From positions 3,348,001 through 3,412,000 of the forward strand of contig JAKULF010000004.1 of NCBI GenBank assembly GCA_022661535.1: a DNA stretch of 64,000 bases. The letters are read 5' to 3'. A program made the translations under genes and the position numbers. The notes under the pieces were generated by a model, which was not told where the DNA came from, did not search any database, and saw nothing but the letters and a program-made list of their open reading frames with translations. The stretch comes from Eutypa lata. Its lineage: Eukaryota > Ascomycota > Sordariomycetes > Xylariales > Diatrypaceae. The first letter of the stretch is position 1; every line of letters begins with the position of its first letter. Shown in pieces: positions 45,490-56,527 of this stretch.

Positions 45490-47364
45490 ATGGCGCTATC
45501 ATCATCGAGCATCTTGCTGAAAGGGGGTACACTGTTGCTCCACGACAATAACGAGCATGTGAACCCGACGGTTGGGGATCTCCTCGTGGAAGGACAGCTC
45601 ATATCCAAGATCGGGACAGACCTACAGCCGTCTGACGCATCAACTAAGATTATCGATTGTAAGGGCAAGATAGTAAGCCCCGGCTTCATAGACACGCATC
45701 GCCACCTCTACCAGACACAGTTCAAAGGCACTCATGTCAACCAAACCCTCCTGGAATACCTTCCTAGGGCCCCAGTCGCAGCTGCCCTATGGAATCTCGA
45801 GGACCTGTTCTGGGGTCAGCTGGCCGGTGCACTAGAGTCCATTGATGCCGGTACCACAACAGTAGTCGATCACTCCAGCTGCAGCACGCAGCCTGATCAC
45901 CGTACGTAAGCAAATGCAACACGTCAAATCTACGCTAGAGAAGTTCCTTCCTTCCTCTCCAACCTATCTGCTCCGCCTGTATGCATGAATGCATGTATGT
46001 ATGTACGTACTCTAACGCGTAGCCCCGTTCTTCTCAGCCCAGGCAGCGATCCAGGCTCTCCTCTCAGCGGGATTGCGGGCGGTATACTGCTACACGCCCG
46101 CCTTCCGGCTGAGGTCGACGGACCCCTGGAAGATCGAGAATGATATCCTCTCGGAAGAGAGCTTGGTCAGATACGAAGCACTGGCGCAGGCTGGGCCGTA
46201 CGGGAACGACACCGTCCATGTCGGGTACGCGATGGACAACATCTACTTGCCCACCGAGATCCTGAAGCCCTATTATGCCAGGTTACGAGACCCGGCAAGG
46301 GGCAAGGCGCACCTCATCACGACTCATGCGAATAGCTGTGTGATGTTCGGCAATGGACCAACAGCCATAAAGATCCGTAAGCAAGATTTGGGGGGGAGGG
46401 GGTACATGTAACCCTTTCATCTCATAGTCCACAAGCAAAATCCCCATCCATAATGGAGTTCTCTCGGAAGTCCGCGACTCCTGAAACACATACCCATCTA
46501 CCTACCTTTCTACCTACCTCCTATGAATTCCAACATACCCGCCAAGCCTGCTAGCTCACTGACACACCTAACACACGAATAGTGGCAGGCCACGACCTCC
46601 TCGGCCCAGACATCCTCCTCGTGCACCCGAACGAGCCCCAAGAAGGCGACGACGCGCTGTACCGGGCGTCCGGGGCGCACCTGAGCAACACGCCGAACAC
46701 GGAGCTGCAGATGGGCACGTTCCCCGTGGCGCTGCGGGACGAGTTCTACGGCAGCGCCAGCCTAGGCGTCGACTGCCACAGCTGGGGCGTGGGCGGCATC
46801 CCCGAGCAGATGCGGCTGCTCCTGCAAGCGGCGCGCGCCGAGCGTGGCGCTAAGCTTGCCGCGGAGAAAGACGGCTCCGGGCTCTGGTCTCGTCATACGG
46901 GCTTCGATGCCGAGAGCGCCTTCAATCTGGGCACGGTGGGCGGGGCGCGCGCTGCCGGCCTGAAAGATCAGGTCGGGAGTTTGAAGGAGGGCCTGCGCGC
47001 CGACATCGTGGTTTTCGCCGGCGATAGCCCGGCTATGCTCGCTGCGGCTCAGGAGGACCCCGTCGCTGCTATCGTCATGCACAGTAGTCCGCGCGACGTC
47101 GAGACGGTCGTCGTCGACGGCGTCGTCAGGAAGGAAGGGGGCCGGCTCGTCGATGTCAGCGTCGTGGCGGCGCCTGTCGAGGGGAAGAGCGTGCTCAAGC
47201 CTGGGACGAAGCTCTCGTGGGGGGATGTCGTGGCGGGACTGCTTGAGAGCCGCCGGGTCGTGAAGGAGAGGATGCGGGGCATTGATTTTGAAAAGGGCGA
47301 AGAGTACCTCTTGCAGTCGATGCACTTGAATACGGGGGCGCTATTGGAGGCACAGACTAAATAG
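45490..47364 (+). CDS. Metal-dependent amidohydrolase (cytosine/guanine/atrazine deaminase-like)
   Basis: Exons 45490-45901, 46038-46376 and 46583-47364 join to 510 residues. The N-terminal beta domain (I-L-L-K-G-G-T-L-L) leads to the metal motif P-G-F-I-D-T-H70-R-H72-L. Further ligands expected of the TIM-barrel superfamily are visible: H234 in L-I-T-T-H-A-N, H265 in L-L-V-H-P-N and D314 in G-V-D-C-H. L-K-E-G-L-R-A-D-I-V-V-F near the end is the classic C-terminal return to the beta domain. The closest layout is the SAH/MTA/atrazine-type deaminases, but the substrate cannot be assigned. A Glu usually found just before the HxH-proximal catalytic His region is not obvious. The gene is GC-rich in exon 3 compared with its AT-rich flanks. 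Start: first ATG in a clean 5' context. Confidence 0.85.
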
Positions 47365-48181
47365 ATAGTGTACCATTGCATGTATGTAGTTGGTGGTTAG
47401 AGGTACCTTATGGATCCTCAGGATGTATCTAGGCTTCGCATCCCGGTGTTTTTGAGCAGTCGCAATGAATCCCCCCTCTCCCACCGAAACGAATAGTGCT
47501 TGTGGAGCCCCTAATATTTTCAAAGATCGTGAGAGATGTCCTCGTAATATGGCATAGGTAGTTCTGAACCCCGAGACTTCATTTCGAATGATGCTCTTGG
47601 GTAGCGACTAATGGTTTCGAAGAGCGAAGATCTTCCTTCTTCTTAGATCTGCCATTGGGGTTTTCGTGCATCTTCCGTTGAAATCTCGTAATCTAGTTAG
47701 GCCCCGTCAGGACTGACCGCAGCTAATAAAGGTAAAGACCAGTACGAGTTGAAGAGATCCATCATTGTTCTTTATAAAAGGATAGAGATCGTTCAGTATG
47801 TATGCAAGTGCACAAATGCATGTGTATACCTATAGTAAGCTATCTATTTTGTCGGAAATTGTTGGCTTGCGATCTTTTTCAAAGGCTGATTTCTGGAAGT
47901 GGGCGGGCTGGGTGGACCTAAATAATGACAGCTCCACAACACGACGAGGTACATACCTTCCCGTTCGTCGTAGAACGCGACTGCCAATAATTAATCATCC
48001 AGATAGTATACACCACTCCACGAAAAGGGGCGCCTGAGATATCAGGCATTATAGGGAGACTGGGAGAGCGGGGATGAGCCAAGTTCTAACCCACAATCTC
48101 CCGTGTCTTATAATAGCCTATAATTCGCTTTCAATCAACAATGTTCACTACTAGCCAACTGGCTACTAGCAGTGAATAGAC
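47365..48181. other. Intergenic
   Basis: 3' flank of the amidohydrolase and 5' flank of tRNA-Pro. No recognised content. Confidence 0.5.
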
Positions 48182-48277
48182 GCCCGGATGGTCTAGCGGT
48201 ATGATTCTCGCTTAGGGTCACAAACTTCCTAAGTTCAAATTTGCGAGAGGTCCCAGGTTCGATCCCTGGTTCGGGCC
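48182..48277 (+). tRNA. tRNA-Pro (anticodon AGG) with a ~24-nt intron
   Basis: Acceptor arms GCCCGGA and TTCGGGC pair along all seven positions (one G-U). An A box (TGGTCTAGCGGTATGAT) and a B box (GGTTCGATCCC) are present. The anticodon stem CTCGC/GCGAG encloses TTAGGG plus T, split after position 37 by an intron of about 24 nt whose CCTAA pairs with the anticodon TTAGG, the usual arrangement for splicing. The T arm is CCAGG-TTCGATC-CCTGG. Mature tRNA reads CCU/CCC. A short T run follows within 10 nt. Confidence 0.92.
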
Positions 48278-48851
48278 TTCCTTTTGCTCCGTTGAGTGTT
48301 TAAGAGCTTTATTTTTTGGGGGTATTCGCGTACGTTAGGTAAACAAACAGTGTTGTAGATTCATAGTGTTGGCCTACGTAGTGGGATGGATAGATGACGC
48401 CGCAAGACCCTACCTAAGTTAGGGCACCAAACCGTACTCCAAATTACTTCGCATGGCGTTTTAAATCTAGGTTTCCTTCCAACTACAATACAATGCAGGC
48501 AGATACCCAGGTAGTTAGATACTACTCTAATCAGATACTGACTGACCAACGCACCAGAATTTATCTAAAGAGTGGTTTGGGACCAAACTGTCATTTTACT
48601 TTTAGTAAATATAATCAACGTCATTTCCGTATATAATTAAAGATAAATATAATAAGCGATATCAATTTTCTGCATAAATACTACTAATGAATCATAGGTG
48701 TGCTAACCCAGATCCACAGATTAAATACACCACCCTCAGTTGGTTTCTCACAAACATTCGGAATGCTCGAGTGAAGTGTCGTAAATCTACTGGAATAACA
48801 TTCATTCTCGGAGTTTTAGCTGAAGCAAGCCACCAAGACCAGACAGACCCT
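48278..48851. other. Intergenic
   Basis: 3' flank of the tRNA and of the six-cysteine secreted protein. Nothing recognisable. Confidence 0.5.
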
Positions 48852-49665
48852 TCATGATTCTTCCGCGAGTGTTCCCTCGACCACCACATTAGCGATGGGA
48901 CATGTCGTGGAATCACCAGTTTGGGTCGGCTCTACCAGGCACGCCCCTGGCGACGTGTCTCTATCCAAACTCGTTGACCCAGTCGCCGTGTAGCTCGTCG
49001 TCTCGTCTCCCTCGCAGGTCCAGTTGCTCCGCAGTGTCAGCTGCAGAGTCTCCACTACAACAAACGGCATCTAGAGTCAGCAATTGCTACTTGGCGGATA
49101 CTTTTAACGAAGCCGATGACTTATAATGTGAGAGCCTTCTTCACCCAAACAAGTCGTCCCTCCCTTCAAGTGGGTAGGTACCTCAAAACCATCTCGCCTC
49201 GCCTGGCGCGCCTCGCCGTAACTAAAGGAAAGAAGAAGAAAGGCAAACCACAGAAAAGAAGAAGAAGAAGAAAAAAAAAATACACTACTTACTATCGAGC
49301 TGCACAGTCGTGTCCAGGGAGCTCGCCCCGAAGTTGACGCACTCGTGGGTGGCGGCGGGATCGTACTCGACGATCTCCCCCTCCTCCGTGAGCTGGTAGG
49401 GCACGTTGCAGGACGCCAGCTGGCCCGTGGGGACGTGGCGCGCGAATAGCTGCACCCGGCCCGAGCCGCCGCCCGGCCAGTCCGAGGACGCCGCGTTCGT
49501 GAGCTGCCAGTCGGGCGTCGCCGTCGACAGGTCCGCGCACTCGTCAGCAGCGGCGGCGGCTTGTCGCGTTGCTGCTGCTGCTGCTGCCTTGGCGGTGCTC
49601 GGTAGTGCTACCACTACGTGGCCCGCGAGGGTTAGGCAGAGGAGTGTGGCTTGCTGTCGGCGCAT
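48852..49665 (-). CDS. Secreted six-cysteine protein, function unknown
   Basis: Exons 49665-49293 and 49054-48852 join to 191 residues across a 238-bp intron with GTAAGT donor. A signal peptide (L-L-C-L-T-L-A-G-H-V-V-V-A) ends near residue 21. An Ala-rich stretch (A-A-A-A-A-A-T-R-Q-A-A-A-A-A) follows, then a compact domain: E-C-A-D-L, V-Q-L-F-A-R-H-V, A-S-C-N-V-P-Y-Q-L, H-E-C-V-N-F-G and, after the intron, L-R-S-N-W-T-C-E-G, P-G-A-C-L-V, S-T-T-C-P-I-A-N-V-V-V-E-G. Six cysteines remain after the signal, alternating with beta-like strands. No family is recognised. It is a candidate effector or wall protein. Its neighbours on the left end of the 49-56 kb block are on the same strand. Confidence 0.75.
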
Positions 49666-51907
49666 GTTGGGCTGGTTTCTTGGGGTTCTGCTTTCAAATC
49701 AGACCTTCTCGCGGTGCGCGCGTGGAGATCGATAGGTATATTCCCCTTCTCTTTCTTTCAAGTCAGCAGAGATTCGCGCTTTTTCGAAGGAAGGGGAAAA
49801 AATGGTCAGGAATGCATGCCAATTGTTTGTTTGTTTGACTTTCTCCAATATCTCAGTTTAATAGATACCCGTTCAGGGTAGATATGCATTCTACATTTAG
49901 CCTTTACTCCTCCTTGCTGGTTCTAGACAACTCATTTAGCCGTAGGCTGTATCGAAGCCACTATACTTTTCTGCAACCCCCCTACGAGCAGCTTCCTGGC
50001 GAGTTGTATTGGTTAGGTAGAGCCTAATACGTGCGACGCCTACTGTGGTTACTGTGCATGTACATCGATGCTGGTGTCGTCTATCTAGGTCAATACTCGG
50101 TAAATAACCTATGATAGACTGTTGATTATGCAGGTAACCCACTTCCTCCTGAGGAGCTCGGCTTTTACTTTGGTGGAAGAGGTCAAGCATTAAAGGCAGA
50201 CACTCACAGACAGTATAGATATATTATGTGATAAGGGGATCAAGCCGGGTGGTAGAGAACCACTTAGAATCATGCATTTATATCACTCAAGTTCGGATTA
50301 TTGCTTATACTAGACGAACTAGCGAAACCATTGTCTGCTGACTGGTGTCTCTAAACACAGATATATGAATAGGGGAGATGGTGTCAATACCTCATAATAA
50401 TGACCACCTCGTCAATGTTTAGCGTATATTGTCACAAGTATGATGAAGAAAGTATGATGAACTTGATCGGGGAGTTACCTAGTCCGAGTCTTTACATTCT
50501 GAAATTTCCGTCATCTCCAAAATAGAAGGCACTGGCATCGCCTCTAAAGCTCTTCTACATTTCACAGCTTTTTCAATACCAGCTAACACCTAGAATTACA
50601 AAGTAGAGTCAGAACCAGCGATATGAAGTGATTATAAAAAGGGGCAAATAATTTTAGTCAGATGTACTGTTAAGATTATCACTTGCATACGTACTCGGCA
50701 TCTCAGGGGACCATTTGTCAATATTATTGAATAGTTTCCTTGCTTAGCCAAGTTACGTTCATGCCGCCAATTCAGGGTTACAGCTCTATTCCCAGAACCA
50801 CCCCTAAAATGGGTCTCCTTTTCATACCAATTTACATAAACCAGGCATGATGTTTACCATACAAGCTAGAATCGTGTGAAATGCGTAGTCAATGTGGCCA
50901 CGGCTTGACGGGAGCAATCATTGATAGCAATTGTCCGGATTGAGGTCTCGTATTTTGAGCTGACATGAGGTGGACCTCTCTCAAGGTCGAGCAGAGCCGC
51001 GGGGCGCCAGATATAGGTAGTTTCGCGTTTAACACTTGCTGTGATGGAGTGCTCGGTAATAGGCATCGCGGCGCCAGGGGAGGAAGGGCAGGAAAGGGGT
51101 ATGTGAGCTTTGTGCATGATGTTGTGAGCCAGTTTGATGAATGGCTTGCGGATGCTGCGTAGGAAGGAATGCTATGATGCCGTACCCCTGAGTGGTTGGG
51201 TTCGATAAGGTTATCACGGCCGGTTGGCATCCGGCTGTCGCCCTGTTGGTCTAAGAGATGAATGTGCCCGAAAGGCCGGACTACTAGAAGTTGGTAAAGG
51301 AGAAAGGGGGTGGTACTATACCCTCTTGACTGAAACATGAGTTGGGTGAGTGATTAGGTAGTGCGTAGGCAATACCAACATTAACCAGGCCTGGTCCTTA
51401 ACATTCCTCATGAAGAATTCTCGGAGTCGTTACAAGATTAGGGGCATGGAATGTTGGCGGCACATAAATGCAGTCTTATTTAAAAATAGATACATAGTTC
51501 TTTTGATGGCTGCGTTAGCTGCGTTAGTTAGTGACCTACACACACAGCACAAAGCACCGAACGAGATAGCACAGAACCGCAGATTAGGAACGCAGAGGAT
51601 CAATTGTTTTAACTTTTAAAATGGGTATCAAATATCCAGATGATATATTATAAGTACGATTAGATTATTTTTATATATATGTAATGAGAGATTCCGTCAA
51701 TGGAGTTCTGGTTCGTAACCGCCAAGTTACATGATGAGGTCGTTTCCCTATTAGAGGCTAGGGCTGGGGCCATGTTTCGGTCTCTCCCCCGTTTCATCTG
51801 GGAGGGGAGGTCTAAAATTGGGTTTAAATAGATTTTAACTCGATTCGCTCGATGACGTCGCCGTCGGCTGGATCTAGGTAATGCGTGGGTGCACTAGGTA
51901 GGTTGGT
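49666..51907. other. Intergenic with a possible degraded gene
   Basis: The first part is the promoter of the six-cysteine protein. Exon-like minus-strand sequence lies at 50479-50589 and about 50694-50860 (listed separately). Otherwise nothing recognised. Confidence 0.4.
50479..50860 (-). pseudogene. Possible C-terminal exons of an unrecognised or decayed gene
   Basis: On the minus strand an open stretch (about 50860-50694, W-Y-E-K-E-T-H-F-R-G-G-S-G to G-P-L-R-C-R) ends at a good donor, GTACGT. It continues in the same phase after a CTAG acceptor into 50589-50479 (V-L-A-G-I-E-K-A-V-K-C-R-R-A-L-E, ending S-D-stop). Upstream a stop closes the frame and no further exon was found. No family is recognised. 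It may be a 5'-truncated relic or chance. Confidence 0.2.
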
Positions 51908-53769
51908 CTAGTAGTCGTACTTGTAGCACAGGAAGCCACCCTCGGTGTCGAGGATGTCCTCGACGGTGACATCGGCCTGGACTCCCTTGGTGGAGAGCTT
52001 GGTGTTGACGGTCAGGCGGGTGGTGCTCGCCTGGTCGGCATAGCCGCTGATGGCCGTGGACCGCACGGCCGCCTTGTTCTGCCACGTCTTCCAGGTCCAG
52101 TCGATGAACGTGTGGTGCATGAAGAAGAGCGGATCGCTAGGCGAGGAGATGGCGTCGGCCATGATGGGGCCGGCGCCGTTGTGGCCGTACGCGTGGGGGC
52201 CGCCCTCGATGCAGGTTCGCAGGTCGTCGTAGGCGCTGCGGGAAGTGCACGTGTTGACGTACGCCTTGTTGACGTTCGCCGTAGCCGACTTGTCCTCACC
52301 GCGCGACAGGCAGTGGTTGGTGTCGCTGTTACCCGGTCCGATGTGTAGTCTCTTACCGGAGAAAGCCTAGACATGGGCAAAATAAGTCAGTCACAAGATA
52401 TACGATATTAATTAAATATAAGTTAAGGGAGGGGATCTACTGACACCGTCCGAAATGCACGAACCCAGACCCGAGGCCGTAACCTCGGGCATGGCACCGA
52501 AGTACTCGGCGGTGAAGAGCCCGGAGTCGGCGAAGGCGCCGGCGTCCTTGGTCTCGTCCCACCACGGCATCGGCGCCGTGTAGCTGCACTCCTCGCGTAG
52601 GAGTCTGTGGAACACGTTGGTGTAGTACCGGTGCCACGGCAGGAAGATGGAAGACATGTGGATTTTGGTGGATTGCGTCTGGTGGGCCCACACAAGCTCC
52701 TCATACCGGTTCGTCGCCGATGAGGCTAGGCCAGTGGCAGGCTTGTCCATCCTATAAATTCGAGCATTAGAAAACACAATACAATACAACTTAAGGGATA
52801 GGAGCCAATGAGCCCCGGCAGAGAAGCCGGGATTATGACGGATTGGTAGTAGGTAACTTACAAGCAGCGGATGGCAGTGACGTAAGACTTCTTGTCCGCA
52901 TCCTGCATGTTTCGCCACTCGACGAGAGTTTCCGGCGACGTGCAACCTGAGGATGCGGTGGGAACAGCACTGGAGCTAGTGGCGCTGCTGGAGGTGCTGC
53001 TGGCAACGGTGCTGGCCGTGCTGCTAGTGATGCTGCTGCTGAGAGTAGAGCTCGCGGCGCCGCTGGCGGTACTGCTAACAGACACACTGGCGGTGCTGTT
53101 GGCGATGTTGGTGAAAGGATTGCTAGCGGTACTGCTGACGGCACCACTGGCGGTGCTGCTGGCGCCGCTGGCGGTAGTGCCACCGGGAGGGCTGACGATA
53201 GTGCTGCTGGCAGAGTCGCTGGTGGTGACGCCGGTGGGACCGCTCGCCGTGGTCCCAAGAGAAAAGGTTGGCAGAGAAAGGGTTGGCAGAGACAAGTTTG
53301 GCAGAGACAAGGTTGGCAGAGGGTTTGCGATGTAAGATCCACCCTGCGAGCCACCAGAAGTTCCATTCTTTCCGGCAGATGGCGAGCCGTTGCCAATACC
53401 AATACCAATGCCAATGTTGACATCGAGCGTCACATTGTGAGAAGTTCCGTTCTGGCCACCGATAACGAGCGTAGGCGACTTCCCGTCGTGGGTTATAATG
53501 AGCGACGACCCATCATTGGTGCCATTGTGGGTTTCGGCAAGCGTTCCCTCGGGCGTGAGCTTGTAAGTCGAACCAGGCTTCACATTGTAGGTCTCGGTCA
53601 GACCGGCAATGTATTCGTGGAAACCCGGATCGTTGACGGCAGCACTCAAGGCGTCCTCGAGCGTGGTGGTGTGGAATCCCGCGGGGAAAGGAGCGAGCTT
53701 CTGGCAAGGCTTGGCAGCCGTCAAGCTGACGGTACCGGCGAGGAGTTGTAAAAGAGTGGCTGACTTCAT
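51908..53769 (-). CDS. Secreted tyrosinase with mucin-like N-terminal extension
   Basis: Exons 53769-52862, 52751-52445 and 52366-51908 join to 557 residues. A signal peptide (L-L-Q-L-L-A-G-T-V-S-L-T-A-A) ends near residue 19. Residues ~20-120 form an unrecognised folded-looking segment with N-glycosylation sites. About 130-270 is Ser/Thr/Ala-rich with L-S-L-P-x repeats. The tyrosinase domain starts at C276-T-S-P-E-T-L-V-E-W. CuA ligands are H326, H334 and H343 (H-M-S-S-I-F-L-P-W-H-R). CuB ligands lie in H463-A-Y-G-H467 and F-F-M-H489-H490-T-F-I-D-W. Type-3 copper tyrosinases hydroxylate phenols and oxidise catechols to quinones, in melanin or secondary metabolism. I chose the ATG at 53769; an upstream in-frame ATG at 53871 would bury the signal peptide. 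The FAD oxidoreductase lies 1.2 kb upstream on the same strand. Confidence 0.88.
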
Positions 53770-54969
53770 CTTGTCAAAAGTTATTAAAAAAAATTTGCTG
53801 GGCTTGGCGGCGCGGAGAAGAAGAAGAACCAGAAACCTAGCATCCTGCCGGTAATGGCGATCACCCGTCACCTATATAAACAGCAACGTGCTTAGTAGGC
53901 CGGATATCCGTTGGCACTGGCATGACATCGGAGTTGGTAATAATCCTAGCCGCCTGTGGAATGGGGTTGCTTTTTTTTCTTTTCGAATCAGGGGTAGTAG
54001 CATGGCATCGGTTGGTGGTCCAGACTTGGTCATGAGAAATTTCCCCTGAGCCGGCGTGCAGCTTTGCTAAAAGAGTATAGGCGCTTATCCCAGTCAGGAT
54101 CGGCGGGCTGAAGCTTGATGGCCTTAGTCTGGCAGGGCGCTCATGATCCACTCGGGGATACGAGGAATTGCTCCATAGCTTCACTGGTCAGGGGTCTCGA
54201 ACCAAACGAGTGGTAATTAGTTGCAATGGCAGACTGCGTACGTGCGTGCGTGAGCTGCAAGATCCCGAAAAGATATTCAATACCACACAAGTATGCCTAC
54301 CGTACCATTCGGGCTCTTACTAAAATGGATTACTATGATGGTGTACTGTGAACCGTAAGGTCATTAACACAATTACATGCATACCTACCTACCTACATAC
54401 GTAGAAGGTAGTGTCATCTCGCAAGTAAAAGTGCAAGCGGTAGGTAATAATGTATCAGGCAAGTTCAGGGGATTACACCACCATCCACGCAAAGACTCCA
54501 CGGGTTCCTCAACACAGCCACACTGCAGCCGATTTCCGACTGATACCCCACTAAATATGTCTATTAGTAGTAAGGCGCCTAGCTAAGCGGTTAGCGCCCG
54601 ATTCAGGGGTTGAGAAGCAACGAGATCAAGATATGCGCTAACTGAAGGCGGTAGTTTCACCGTCCAATCGTACGAGCTGGAAACCGGAAAAGACCAATTG
54701 CAAATCTCCACAGTGAACAGGGGCGCCTAATCCGTTACTAGCTGAATTGCCTAAACAGGCCTCCTTCGGAGCTTTTCAAGGTTGGGATTTATACGTATGT
54801 AAGTACCTATGCAAGCACATTAGTTAGAGGACGGACTTCAGACTCAACCGAAGGTTCTCATGTGAATCTATTTAGTTAAATGACATAAGTATTTCAAATC
54901 ATACTTGTTATACCCTATTATGGAACCCATAATGGCGTACCTTGGATTGCTTTTACGTTCGGTAATTGT
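53770..54969. other. Intergenic; tyrosinase promoter
   Basis: Between two same-strand genes. A T-only run (TTTTTTTT) at about 53971 and TACC repeats at 54382-54394. A tRNA-A-box-like fragment at about 54572-54597 was rejected as a gene. Confidence 0.5.
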
Positions 54970-56527
54970 TCATCTCAACAGCAACGGCAAGATGCGATAC
55001 TCGGTGAAATTCCACAATATGGCAGAATCTTGACTTTGCCAGGCAGCACCTGTATAGTAGGTCTGTCTGTGTCCCTGCAGTGTCCAAAGTTTCTTGTAGA
55101 ACCCGTCCGCGATATCCTCTTTTGAAACCGTTGGCTGAAAGGGTGTATGGGCTTTGAAGATAACGAACTCCGTTTCGGGTAACGAAGAGTTGGTAGCATT
55201 GGACAATGCTACGAAATCTTCAATGATGGCAGCCTTCGCGTCTCCGATTGACATCTCCTGGGATCCTGAGCCGTACTTAACATTAACCATCCCGTGGATT
55301 GGCGCTGGGGAAATGGTAAGAGGACCGGGGAGGGGCGGGAGATGGAATCTAGTATCTATCCCTACTGCAAGAAAAGAAGTGTCTGTTGGTAACCCGCTAT
55401 TGCGCACTACACATCTGGGGTTAGCGATTGCGTCTTTACGGATATCTTGGTGAGGCCTGGGGTTGTTCAGGGGCTCTTTGCTCCTGAACATACCCCTTTC
55501 AGTAACTTCAAGCACTGCAGCTAGCCACAAGGAAGAAAAATAACATCAGGAATTCCTTACCGACGCTGGTGAAATAAGACACATTGGTAAAGCGCTGAAA
55601 CAATCCAGATTCCATTTTGTCGAGGCTAAGTGGTGATAGTTTGTCTAGCGTTGGCGCAACTGAGACTACAAGCTTCTCCGCCCGGATATTCACACAGCTT
55701 CCGTTGGCGCTGACAACGTGCAACTGCACGCCATCGTCAGACCGCGTCGCTGCCGATACACTGCTATTTAGAAGCACATTTTGACTTCCTAAAGCGTCGT
55801 AAGCAGCCTCATACAATTCGTGGTTGTTGTGTCGGGCTGTTGTCAGTGTGCCAATGTCCAGTCCCTTCACGAAGGAGGGGCCCATATATTTAAGGATGTA
55901 TAGCGTCGTGATCTGGTCGTAGTCGATGCCGCCCTGGCCGTACAGTGCTATAATAGGCACTACATCTTGGATGTCATACTTCTCCGTGAACTGCCCAAAC
56001 GGTAGCAATAAATCCTCGGGCACGGAATCCGGCAGCTTGTCGAACCCTTCGAGCAACTCTGGGTACTTCAGAAGCTGAGCATAATACCCGCCGAACGTCT
56101 CCGCCGGGTCTGGAAGCTGGTAATCCTTAAGTTCTCTGCGCGATTGGAAGTCGAAGTAGGTCCTATTCGGGGTAGCCTGAACCTGAGTCTCGAGGGGGAT
56201 GTCCAGGCGCGCAAAGTAATCTCGGACAACATCGAGGTCATGGAAACTGACAACACCGACTTCGTCACGCTGACCAGTCACAGAGTCCGTGTACGTCACT
56301 GTGTGACCGCCAAGGGCATCTTCGGCTTCAATCACGACCACGCTCTTGCCGGAGTCTTTCAGGCGGATTGCCGTGTACGTCCCGGAAGAGCCGCCGCCGA
56401 GAATAGCAACCTCGCGCTTCATCGTTGCGCAATGGCCGCCCTCTAATGACTCTGGGGTGGGCGCATAAGCTCTGGATTGCCCGAGGATGGCTCCACTAGC
56501 AACTAGCTTCAGGAGTTCGAGGCGCAT
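54970..56527 (-). CDS. Secreted FAD-dependent oxidoreductase, beta-cyclopiazonate-dehydrogenase-like
   Basis: Exons 56527-55561 and 55514-54970 join to 503 residues; a second acceptor at 55521 would add two residues in the same frame. A signal peptide ends near residue 21. The Rossmann FAD site is A-I-L-G-G-G-S-S-G-T-Y-T-A-I-R-L (41-55), followed by V-V-V-I-E and a G-G-H motif (L-G-G-H-T-V-T-Y). The middle has D-E-V-G-V-V-S-F-H and Y-F-A-R-L-D-I-P-L, features I associate with fungal proteins annotated beta-cyclopiazonate dehydrogenase (CpaO-like flavin amine-oxidase fold). The C-terminus ends Y-Y-T-G-A-A-W, corresponding to the G-A-W that contacts the flavin in amine oxidases. The substrate is unknown and no cyclopiazonate genes are nearby. 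Adjacent tyrosinase suggests a shared oxidative role, by position only. Confidence 0.8.

Noticed and set aside
53437..53751. Plus-strand frames opposite the tyrosinase N-terminal extension
   Set aside because: The minus frame has a signal peptide, glycosylation sites and joins the tyrosinase domain; the plus frames have nothing.
54572..54640. tRNA-like 5' sequence (GGCGCCTAGCTAAGCGGTTAGCGCC)-type fragment
   Set aside because: It has an A-box-like word and a small hairpin, but no T arm or B box within tRNA distance.
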